A stretch of 64,000 nt of DNA from Streblospio benedicti (lineage: Eukaryota; Annelida; Polychaeta; Spionida; Spionidae). The translations under genes were made by a program, and so were the position numbers. The notes under the pieces were generated by a model, which made no database searches, had not been told where the DNA came from, and saw nothing but the letters and a program-made list of their open reading frames with translations. How positions within the stretch are numbered: the stretch's first letter is position 1; the number at the start of each line of letters is the position of its first letter. Positions 36,724 through 47,289 of the stretch are shown here, in pieces. Location of the stretch: the NCBI GenBank assembly GCA_019095985.1, contig CM032665.1:29518501-29582500 (forward strand), in the 5' to 3' direction.

Positions 36724-39700
36724 GCTGCCAGTAGATCCCGTACTTCCAGTTGAACCAGTGCTACCAGTAGAGCCTGTAGAGCCTGTACTTCCTGTAGAAC
36801 CAGTGGACCCGGTGCTGCCTGTTGATCCTGTTGACCCAGTGCTGCCAGTAGACCCAGTTGACCCCGTGCTTCCTGTTGAACCTATGATGATCCCAACTAA
36901 TTCATTGGTGAAAGCCATTGACTTAAGCATGGAAAACTAAAATCTAAGGGAGGAAATGTTAGTGTCCATGTAAATGGGAACACAATGCCCTCCATAGGCA
37001 TAGAAAAATACATGTTTGATGAGTGTATAAATATGTTTTTACAGCATTTCATTTTCAAGCACCCTTGTCCTGACGACACTTGCCCACGTCCTGACAGCAC
37101 CACCACCATCCTGAAAGCACCCTTACAGCATCCCCATTCACACAACATCCAAGATCAAGCCAGGCGTCATTCATTGAAAGGCAGTTTTTGACTATGTAAA
37201 CATGGCCGGTGACCATCCCTTGTAATAGCCAGTGAAAATCAAAGACATTGATTTTTTCTCCTAACATTGGCTATACGCATTTTTATTTATAGAGTACAAA
37301 CTACAAACACATAAATAATGTCATCACACTTACTACACAGCAAACATAAGCATCAAGTATGATTCATTGGCGGAGGTTTTCAGAACCATATAACAACAGT
37401 CGATGATGAAAAGAAAAGTCAAGACACCAACCATCCAAAAATAAAGGGCACTCCGAAATATCCGCATTTTAACACCACCCACCCACTTCCTGATAGTACA
37501 TGCCAACGTCCCCCCATCCCAGGCCACTAATTAAAAACAAATACATATTATGTAGTTCGGGTCTTCACCACTGGTCTACACCATCCACGTCCTCCCATCG
37601 TCCTGATAGCATCCACCCTTGTCCTAAAAAAAGCTCAGCCCCTAATCTGACACTGATTGCCAAGTCCTGATAGCATGCTTCCCATCCTGACAGCACCCAT
37701 GACTTGATAGCACACACCGGCACTAACATTACCAACCTCTCATCCTGCTTGAAGCCACACAGACACATTTTGATACTTACACAATACACATCTATAGTCC
37801 TTTTTAATACTTAGGTTCTGCCCATTACGTCCAACCATAATAGTAATAAATTACTGTATATTAATCTTGCAAGCATCCATACTCCCGAATACTATAGCGT
37901 GACTACAGGAACAGTCACTCCATGTACATGTATGTTCAATTAAGTCTCAGCCAAGTCATTTTAGTCACAGCTAAGGTAGGAAGAGTTAGTGTTTATGTAT
38001 AATGCCTTCCCCTGTATATCCAAATGTCATAGAGTTTTAAAACACTGCTACACTTGATTAATGGGCTCATTTTGTGATGTAGAAGCTGATAAACACTTGG
38101 TTGTTAATTATCTTTGATGTTAAAAAGGAAACTTGTTTTCAAAACATGCTCGTTTTACGAACTACAGGTCATCAGCCCCCTTGAACAGAATGTTACGCAA
38201 CTATCTACACTTGATTTAGATGTTTTGCACTGTGTTTGTTTGAGACATAAAAAAAAGCGGGCATTTAGCGAAGTGCAGCAGTTCTTTTCATGACCAGTAT
38301 ACACAAGACGTGTTGTAAATTCGGAGAGTGTCTGGTAAATATTGTACTGTCCCTTAACACGACTACATGTATGACTGGTCTGCATGGTCGAGAGTTTGAG
38401 TTAAGTTTAAGAGATTTATTTTACTAGTATATTTATAGTATACCCAATTTATACAACATATACTTTTACATGCACAAGATATTCAAAGGATGACCCATAA
38501 ATATTATGAACTGTGTAGAATTGTATTATTTCTGTGCTCGAAAGAGCAGCACGACACGTAGTATCGTTTTTAGATGGCATTCTTTAAGTACCATAACATT
38601 TGACAATAACTTATCATCTTACTTTATGTAAGACCCTCAGTCCGCAAACAGGGTACAACCTACCATAGACTTCCACTTGCACCTCACACAGCGTGAGAAC
38701 TCCTGAGGCCGACAACCTGATGACCAAGTAGCGTCCGTGGACCCCCTCGACGCACGGAATTTCTCCTGGAGCCCCTCGCAACCCCGGGAAGGAGGCACAC
38801 ACCTGGCCCTTGCCAGGCGCTACAAGCAGGGTGAGAATATGAATGAGAATGTCTTATGTCAGCAATAAATCACATGTGAAATATGAAATATGCCATAGAA
38901 CTGCCCCGAACCTGGGTGTCTTTTCATATTTTTAGTATTTTCCTGGGTGTCACTTTCACATTTTTAGTATGTTTATGTCATCTTTTCTCGGTTATTGGTA
39001 TGTTATATCACTTGTTTTCAGATATTGGTATATTAAGTCACATTTTTCTCACATATTCTCACATATTGGTATATCATGTCACAGTTTTCTCAGATATTGG
39101 TTTATTATGTCCTATTAAATTCTCAAATATTGGTATATTGTGCGTCACATATAGCTAGATTAGTGGGTGCTATTTTGAACCTGTCCTTGCCACGGCCGTA
39201 CCCATTTTCTGACCCAGAACGCCCCCTCCCCAACCCCCCCCAACAGCCAGACACCCTGAAGAGACAACCACTTCATCTATGGGAAGTCTTTCAGACCTCT
39301 CTATGTAAGGCAAACTTCTGATGCTGGCAAAGAGCAATAAATAGCATTTCTTTTCCTCCGTCGTGAAAAGGGAATCCAATAAACATGTATATCTATGGAG
39401 ATCTAAAAAGTATCATGTAGAATGAAATAATATCTTTTTACATGAGCCTGTCGATATTGTTATGAGACATTTACAAACAACAAGTCACCAGATACTAAAA
39501 TATTCATCACACAAAACTGCTCTGTGCTGCAATATCGCGATAGCCAACAGTGGCAGTTCTGTTGTTGTTATAATAATTACTTATATTGCCTCTTAGAATA
39601 GAGACAGGTAGATTTAGAAATTTACCTGTAGAAACAATTTGAATTGTGAGCTTGATATGGCTGAAGATTAGGTGCACTTCCTATGTACTTGTCCTTTATA

Positions 39701-42700
39701 TGTAAATGTTAGGCTTTCACCCATCTCCCACCTATTTCAGCCATCTCCCACGTTCAATGCTATTTGTCACACCGTTGTAGATTTAACACACACACATTGC
39801 TATATTGACTTTTGTTGTCATGTCAAAAATATCAACCATGAAGTAAAAAGACAAAAAAATACAACAGCATCATTAAATCATTACTATGGCTACATCAATC
39901 TTGATTGCATGCTCCTTCCCCATTTCTCGGAGACAGAGCACCCTTTTTGAAAGAACATGACAGTTAACTTTGTTTAAACCAACACTATCCATTGCTTTTA
40001 GTAAGGTATTGTCTGAAATATTAACGTGCACAGCACAACTCAGTTTGAATAATATTGTATTTTGAAGGGTGGCGTCTCTTTGATAAAAGCTGGAAGTATG
40101 AGACCTGGTGGTGGGACGTCAGAGTGGATGATGCTGTCAATCTGAAGAGAACTCGATGCAAAACTTTCAAGGCCCAGGTCAAAGCTGGCAAGCCAGATCA
40201 TGAAGCCAATATCGAAGGCATAAAGGGTTGGAGGCTGAGAAGGAAGTGTTCCGTGACATCTCTTCCAGCGACACTAGAGTGTTTAAGAGAACTCTCACTC
40301 AGTGATACGGAAAAGATGAAGGCATGGGTTGAGCACTATGCAAGATTGCTCAATGTTGAATTTGCCTTGTAATCTGCTCCACGTGGTCCCACCAGTGATG
40401 GGCCCACCTTTTCCAGTTACTATAGAACGAATTCGCAAGGCTCTCAGGAAGATGAAATCTTGTAGAGCTGCTGATCCTTCTGGCATCATGGTGGAAATGC
40501 TAAAAGCTATAAGGGAGTAGGGTGTGGCACTGATAAGGGAGCTGGCTGAATCTGTCTTTTTATGTTACGGCTCAATATCTAGAGATTGAGTTTCATCCCC
40601 AATCTCTACAAATGTAAGGGGAGAAGCTCTTGACCATGAAACTACCGTTGTTGATTCAAGCTCGCCTGTCAAGTAATGAAGTTGTCTGAGAGGGTGATGG
40701 ACTCTTTCATCTGTTCAATGTTTGAGATTGATGCAATGCAGTTGGGATTTGTCCCGGATCAAAGCACGACTGATGCCATCTTCACAGTGCGCTAAGTACA
40801 AGAGAAGTAAATCTTGCATTTTTTGATCTGGAGAAAGCTTTTGTCTGTGTACCAGGAATACGCCTGTGGTGTAGGTGTTAACACCATTGCCTGCTCACAG
40901 TGCAAGCTTTGGTTGCACAGACTACGCATGTCTAAGATGTCAAGGTGAAGCTTGTCCGATGGATGGTAGACCAGATATCCAGGTTGAAGGGATGGGTCCA
41001 CACTTAATGTAGAGCCCAATTTATGTTATCTCGGAGATATATTATGCTCAGGAGGACGATGTAGACTTGCATTCAACACCAAATAAAATACTGCATGGGG
41101 AAAGTTCAAGACGCTTCTCCCTGATCTGACACCCAATCATGTATCTTTAAAAACCGATGAGAAAATGTTCTGTGTCCATTTTGCCTTGTTTCAGGGTAGT
41201 GAAAACTGGCACCATCTGCTGCAGACCTTCTACGGGTGCGTCGCAATGACAGATCTATGATACGTTGGATTTGCAGAGTTAAACCTGATGATGATACCTC
41301 TTCCACTATGCTCCACAAAATGTTAGGGATGGTGGAGGTGTCCTCGGAACTGCGCTCTCGAGCTATCAGATGGTACGGACATATGCAACAATCCTCCTCT
41401 TGCATTTTTTGTCTTGGACATGGAGATCCCTAGTTGTCAGGTACAGGGCATCGGACAAAGACTTGGATGGAATGTGTGAAATCCAAATTGAAGAACTAGA
41501 ACCTCCTTAATACAGACAAGCTCTTTAGAGACGTTGTGAAAGCTGGTGTGAGACACTGCCGTCAGCTGCCTACCATAGAAACTGGGACACCCGCTTCAGT
41601 TGACATATAAACCCTTGATTGTAGTAGCAGTAGTTCTCTATCCTAACTTTGGCTACAAATGACTATATATGGTCCAAGAAATGCAAAACATTTGGTAATT
41701 GTTTTCAAATTAAATTTGGAACTATTTTTTATTCAGGTTAAATACATTTTTACATAAAGGGCAAATTACATGAATCTATGTTCTAATGAAATCTAATCTT
41801 CTAAGATATTCGGGGAAATCTAATGATGAAGTTAAATGAGTTTGGATTGAAATTGTCAACCTACAGAATGGTTGGGGTATCAGGAAGTGGTTAAGGGGAA
41901 AAGGCTGCGAATGTGTGTTGTGGAGAAAAGGCCAGAAAAGAATTATGTGAGAAATGAGGCCAAAATGAGGTATGTGGAATTCCTTGACCCCTTTAATACG
42001 CCCAGCCCAAACTATATCTGTACTATCTGTGCATTGATATATGTGTAGAGGCAGGGCCCACCACCCTAAAAGTGAATGCAGATGCTGTTACTAATAGAAA
42101 TAAGTCACGTATTATATGTAAATTCCACTTAACAAAGGAGCGTTATGTTGTTGTGTGCAAACGTAAAAGCACTGCTGAACACGATGTACTATAGGACAGT
42201 TATCTATATTTCATAAAGAGCAAGTTGTTTACAGCGTTCTGCACAACACTGCGGCTTTTCATTAGAGGGAATAAATTTTTGATGAGCATCATTGTAGCTT
42301 GTACTTGGTCACCGACGGTGCCGGCTTACGCACATGTTTGTTGCCGCGTTTATGGTGAGGTGAGGGTAAGCACAGTCGGGTGGCATGGCAAGCAGTAAAA
42401 CAGGGTCAGTGGAAAGCGGCACTTTTATGTACCTGATGATCGGGTGTACACGTGTTGTGTTCTTACATTTTCCTTAGTTTGAGTCCCCAAAAATATTTTA
42501 TTCTCTATACTTTTGTTCGAAAACATCATCCGTTAATACACGTTCAAGGTTACAGTAGGAAATGTCAATTGTCATACTGTGTCTCTACCATCTGTATTTA
42601 ATGGATGCATACGTCATACAGGGTCACTGAAGTAAGGTTTTAAGGGATGGGTCCTTTATTTGTTTTTGATGTTAAAAAGAGCTCAAAAACCAATCAATAC

Positions 42701-45700
42701 CAATAATCAGTACGAATAGGACAGGTCAACATGATATTGCTTGACATAACAATCCTGGCGATCTAACCAAGGCATTTAACGTAACACTGAGAAGCATTCC
42801 AGTGATGAAGTTCATCTTTATTGAAAGACACATAGGAACAAAAGCCCATGCCTGCATAGCTACTTTGAAATATTTACAGTTTGGACGGTTAACTTGATGG
42901 TACAAACTTTTCAAAGCACAAACCGTCCATACATTGACAACCCGGTTATTGATTTTGATTGATTATTTTCAAACCAACTATATATATTCATATATTCCAT
43001 TTGCTCGATTTTACTGAGTTTAACATTTTTGGCAGTTCAAATGCCTATTGGTAAATAGTGATTTGAAATGCATAAATGTGTGTTTTTTTTTTTTCAAACA
43101 CATAGTGTGTCCAAAGGTTTATCCAAGGGATGGGACTTACGTCACCTTTGATGTTAAAAGAGCTCAAAATAACATGAAATCAATAGTATAATCAGTGGTG
43201 AATGGGACACACATAGAGCCGATTAATAGCTGCTTTGAAATATTTACATTCACCCTACTTATATGTGTTTTTGACATTTGCTCAATGATTACAGCCTTTT
43301 CACCATTTGGTGCATGTGTTGCACACACACACGCACACGGCAGCGGCGGCGAGTCGCACCTCCACGGCCGTATGTCTGTGTAGGTTACTCACTACACTAG
43401 AGCCGCTCAATAAGCCCATTCCTTGACTAACCTCAAGTACTCTCGATAGAGAAGTGGTCTCATTACAAAGGTTTATTATGGTCGCTGCAGATAGTTTGGG
43501 GGCGGCAATAAATGGAGTTATTATGGAGGTGGTGTCATTAATGAGGTGGTCTCGTGTGGAGAGTTTGTCTGCTGGGTTGCACTTCTGGTCGCTGTCACTT
43601 TCTACTTGGACCTCGCAGTGGTTGAATATTTAAGGTTGTAGAAGTTTCATAACGACAGAAATTTACTGTAGTGTCAATTATGTTTTCATTATATTACTAC
43701 TGTGCATGATGTTTATGAGTGCTTGCGTGCATGCGTGCTTGCATGCCTGCATGCCTGTGTGCGTGTGTCTGTATGTGTCGGGTCTGCACCGTATGCAATT
43801 CACACTGTGGAACTGCCATATAATAGAGCTCTTATCTAAAAGATTACTGTATCAAAGAAAATAATGTGATCAGTGTCAATGGTTTAGAAGGTTGCGCCAA
43901 AAAGTGAAAACAAAATTTCAAACTAATCAAAATGATTAATGATACGGTTTAAACATATGTTGCCTTTGTTCTGTGGATTTTAGAATAGTTGGGTGGTTAA
44001 ATGTAAATGATCGACTTGAATATCATGTTTAGTGTAAGAAATACATACAATGTATCAAAAATACCCCTGCATATCTATACTGTGCTAAGCTTATGAGCCA
44101 CCGTATAATATTAAGGGGAAAAGAGTTTTACATTATGGCTGAAAAAAAAAATAGGTTTGTTTCTGGTAACCATGGATTTCAAAGGAGGGTAAGGAAGGTA
44201 GAGATTTTTTTTTACTTACTGCGAAGTTTTACTGGCAGGTCTAAAAAATTTAGGTAGGGCGGCTTTTTACTCTTTTTACTCAAAATATTTATGATGAATT
44301 ATCTAGGTAGGACAAATATGTGAATATTTTACTGAACTTATAACGTATATGTCTAACCAATAATGTGCAAATTACATAAGTATGTGATGTCAAAGTTGTT
44401 AGTAACAAAAAGTCTGTAAAAGGTCGCCCCTTGAAAAAATATGTAAAAAATTCTCTGTCTCCTACCTCTCACTTTGTTTGGCTATCTCCCATCTCCCATT
44501 TTTTCAGGCCAAACTCCCATCTCCCAAAGTCTTATAAATCCTCCCCCCGCCGATTTAGACGATAACTTTGTAAATTTATATGTAAGAAGTAAATTTGTAT
44601 TCCTTATGAAAAAATGTTTTGTAAGATATATCAAAATTTATTGTTGCTGCGTGATATCCGTCAAAATGTTGTATATAGAAGAATTTGAAAACACGTATGC
44701 CATATGTTTTATATTCATAATGTGTATAAATTTGATTTACATAATTTATTTAAGGTGACGTACAAGCCCCTAGAAGGGCTGGGTATCATTTGTATTCAGA
44801 ATATTCCTTTTAAATGTAATGTATATACAATGTCACCAATATAAATAAAATCAATCAATACATTAATGAAGTCAAGCTCCAGTCCGACTCGCCAGGAGGG
44901 AAATGTCGGTCATGCAGGCGCCCCTGGCGGAGACATGCGTGTATCAAACAACATTCACAGCTGCTATGCGTGAAAATTGCTTTACAAATTGCATTTTGTA
45001 AGAGTTTACCATCATTGTCAACAAAGTGTACTTAATTCCCTTTAATACAAAGCCAATAATGCTGATCATCAGTCGTTTGACTCGTCAGCTGTAGTGTCAA
45101 CAGAAAGTTAGACATTGTTTGTCATAATAAAGAAATACATCTAAAGCAAAGGCAACTGTATTAATGAGCTTTGAGAAATGAGAAAAGTAAATCAAATAAA
45201 GCGTTTTTTCAAAGCTTGGTGCAGCTGCCTTTTGATCGTTAAATTGAATTAACTTACAGAAGTTGCCAATATAAGAAATTGATCAATCACGTTGCTTCTC
45301 TGTACCAAGTTGTTTATTATTGTTGTTTCTTTTCGTACGTCCCACAGTAAAGACATAAAGATTTATTCGCTAACGCTTTGACTTGAGAATTAACAACGGT
45401 AACATGAACAATGTACGGCGTAGAACGTTCATTCGTCTCTTTACACTCGGCTATAAATATAGACTGATAGCTTTCATGGGGAAAAAGATGCACCAATCTA
45501 TGACAACTTTGTTACTTTCTGCCACCAAAATAATGATGACACAACACCTGTTACAAATTGTTACAATGTAGGCTTGTATAAGCCGTGATGCACGCATGCT
45601 GGATGGTGACCTAGTAGAAGAGGATTTCTGGTAGTATAATGTTTGTATTTACATGAAATCGTTCATACTCTTGTAACCTGAGGTGTGTTTTGTATGGATC

Positions 45701-46187
45701 GGTCAGTTGTGAGTGATCCCTCCACCCGGTTGACCTGCCCCCATGGCTGATTGGATGGTTTTGTACTCACCGTAGCCCACACGGTTAAAGATCCGCACCA
45801 GAGCAACAGTGTAGACGGGCTGCCAGGTCGACGCCCCACCACGGCTCAGGGTCAGTTTTCGTGTGGGAGCAGCTCAGTTGGAGAGCATCCTGTTCACTAC
45901 AACGTGACACCTACACTCTCAGCACACGCACTTTTGATGAGCTAAATTAGTGATAAATCCTAGAACTTTTTCATTTCATAATAACTCCATCATAACAGCA
46001 CGGATTTTAGCAATAGCTAGAATGCTGATGATCCTGACCAGAAGATCAACATATTTGATAGAACCACAATAAGTAGAGAACAAAACGTACGTGTTGCCGT
46101 CTATAGCCAGGGATGAAATCATGAGAAAACCATGACTGGTATTATAGGTTGAGCTCTGACGCGAGTCCTTGCCCACAAGGCTGAGCA
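36724..46187 (-). CDS. F-type (fucolectin) lectin domain gene with Gly-Ser-Thr repeat exon (partial)
   Basis: F-type lectins are secreted, fucose-binding beta-jellyroll proteins of innate recognition. Exons read on the - strand are 46187-46091 ([13 protein letters not shown] ... SSLAIDGNT), 45872-45771 or 45767 ([16 protein letters not shown] then [16 protein letters not shown]), a tentative tiny exon 43375-43339 (HTAVEVRLA), 38802-38664 ([37 protein letters not shown]) and 36881 onward into the gap ((Gly-Ser-Thr) about 17 times). The first two join in phase 2. The end of the lectin domain leaves phase 1, exactly what the GST exon needs to restore Gly. The classic C-terminal LTLCEVxVYG is intact. 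One reading-frame slip is needed near 45,823, and the Arg/Asp of the sugar-binding motif after NR is not evident. No signal-peptide exon was found. Confidence 0.68.
37070..37720. repeat. Scattered CCTGATAGCA-type short repeats
   Basis: About eight copies of CCTGAYAGCAYCC with short C-rich spacers occur at 37068-37130, 37490-37500, 37600-37620 and 37665-37720. They lie in the intron between the lectin exon at 38.7 kb and the GST exon. Units are imperfect and unevenly spaced. Confidence 0.45.
38930..39155. repeat. Minisatellite, ~40-bp unit
   Basis: The unit 'CAGATATTGGTATATTATGTCAC' with a TTTTCT spacer is repeated about five times (near 38993, 39018, 39062, 39095 and 39127). It lies just upstream, in - strand terms, of the lectin C-terminal exon. 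Confidence 0.6.
40055..41625 (+). mobile_element. 5'-truncated, decayed non-LTR retrotransposon (RTE/CR1-type LINE)
   Basis: The segment encodes the linker before reverse transcriptase ([13 protein letters not shown], then [17 protein letters not shown]), the RT start ([19 protein letters not shown]), then [13 protein letters not shown] and FFDLEKAF, and a C-terminal region ([30 protein letters not shown]). The order matches LINE ORF2. The endonuclease domain is absent and the catalytic YADD segment was not recognised. Stops and frame changes are frequent, for example after LKAIRE near 40,520, so it is dead. It lies on the opposite strand within an intron of the lectin gene. The clade is not firmly assigned. 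Confidence 0.8.
42620..43285. repeat. Degenerate direct duplication of ~200-300 bp
   Basis: GGGATGGG followed by TTTGATGTTAAAAAGAGCTCAAAA near 42644-42685 recurs near 43132-43170. CTTTGAAATATTTACA occurs near 42862 and again near 43233. Two diverged copies of one non-coding unit lie about 450 bp apart. Confidence 0.5.
43900..45760. other. Lectin-gene intron, nothing coding recognised
   Basis: The stretch is AT-rich with poly-A and poly-T runs, and a repeat-like CTCCCATCTCCCA phrase near 44485-44525 echoes 39720-39750. No exon with family motifs was found here. Confidence 0.35.
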
Positions 46188-46243
46188 CTGAAACGACAGG
46201 CGTGAAAGTAACAGTTGTCAGTTCTTCCAAGATAAAGATAGAG

Positions 46244-46670
46244 ATTTGAAATAGTAATGTGGGGTTTCAGGAGGTTTTGAACTCCTCCAAGTCGTCACAT
46301 GTTCTTAATTCCTTTGGGAGTCCATTCCATAGTCTTGGAGCCACTACACTGAATGCTCGACCCCCGTATGTTTCGAGATTAGGGTATTTACGCCCAGTAG
46401 GTTTTGATCACTTGATCGTAGATGTCTGGAGGGTATGTGACGATGCAATAGGTCCTGAAGATATTTTGGTGCTTGGTGCTGAATGCATTTGAATGTGAGT
46501 AGACAGATCTTATAGTCAATTCGAAACTTCATTGGTAACCAGTGTAGTCTCTTCAATATTGGTCGTATCTTGATTCACAAATGTAGTGTTCTGGATCAAT
46601 TGCTTTATGATGCTGATAGTCCAAAGAGCAGGGCATTGCCATTGTCTAAATGTGATGTACGCTGCACATG
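46244..46670 (-). mobile_element. 3' fragment of a CR1/L2/Jockey-type LINE
   Basis: On the - strand the sequence gives LKRLHWLPMKFRIDYKICLL, then KYLQDLLHRHIPSRHLRSSD, VAPRLWNGLPKELR and DDLEEFKTSLK. This is the well-known C-terminal tail of LINE ORF2 after the reverse transcriptase. DNGNALLFGLS lies just upstream of it. The fragment lacks the catalytic RT core and has in-frame stops upstream of LKRLHWLP. It lies upstream of the first lectin exon found, in the same orientation. Confidence 0.8.
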
Positions 46671-47289
46671 GGTTATTTCATTGATAGATTTAGTATGTAC
46701 TATTATTGCATTATAGAACTAACATGGGCATGGTCTGTACACATTTCAGATTTTCATTAATTGAACGACAATATAAAATAACATGTAAATTATGCTTACA
46801 ACCGTGATGTTAACCTACCCGTTGTGCCCTATTCCCTTCAAGACCCCGGTCCACAGGCTATCCACACAACCACAATGTCCAAAGATTGGCCCTTCGAATC
46901 CTTTTCAATCCAAATGACAATTGTTAGATAACTTTGCAGTTAGATGTCATTAATAATAGAGTGCAGGCGTGAGTAACACTGCTACTATTTAAAAGGTCAC
47001 GTAGCTGCACTTTCATTGCAGCACACTAAACTAACCAAAGGTGTTCGTTCGCTTTCCATATTTAACTTATTTGAGTTCATAATCTCGCATTTGAAGTATG
47101 TGTACACTTAGTTTCATCTCCATATCTGGTTTCTTAGCTCAGAACTTGCATCTTCCAATCCGGCATCTTACAGCCTGGGTTTGCATGTTCTTTTCACTTC
47201 CGGGTCTGTACAACATATTCAGCTTGCGGCCACATGTTCTATACGCCAGGGTTTGTACATCCCCATTTCCACTATCCAACGTATATACA

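Noticed and set aside
36758-36940. + strand Pro-Val-Glu/Asp/Leu repeat reading
   Set aside because: Variation falls on amino-acid-changing positions in this frame, while the - strand Gly-Ser-Thr frame is constant, so the - strand is the coding one.
43690-43775. TGCATGCGTGCTTGCATGCC-type alternating tract
   Set aside because: Simple-sequence tract in an intron; no further structure was seen.
44474-44758. A 94-codon + strand frame
   Set aside because: It starts in a CTCCCATCTCCCA repeat and runs through AT-rich DNA without a domain or splice context.
45860-45905. tRNA A-box-like AGCTCAGTTGGAGAGCATC
   Set aside because: There is no B box at the proper distance, and the stretch overlaps the acceptor and start of a lectin exon, which explains it better.
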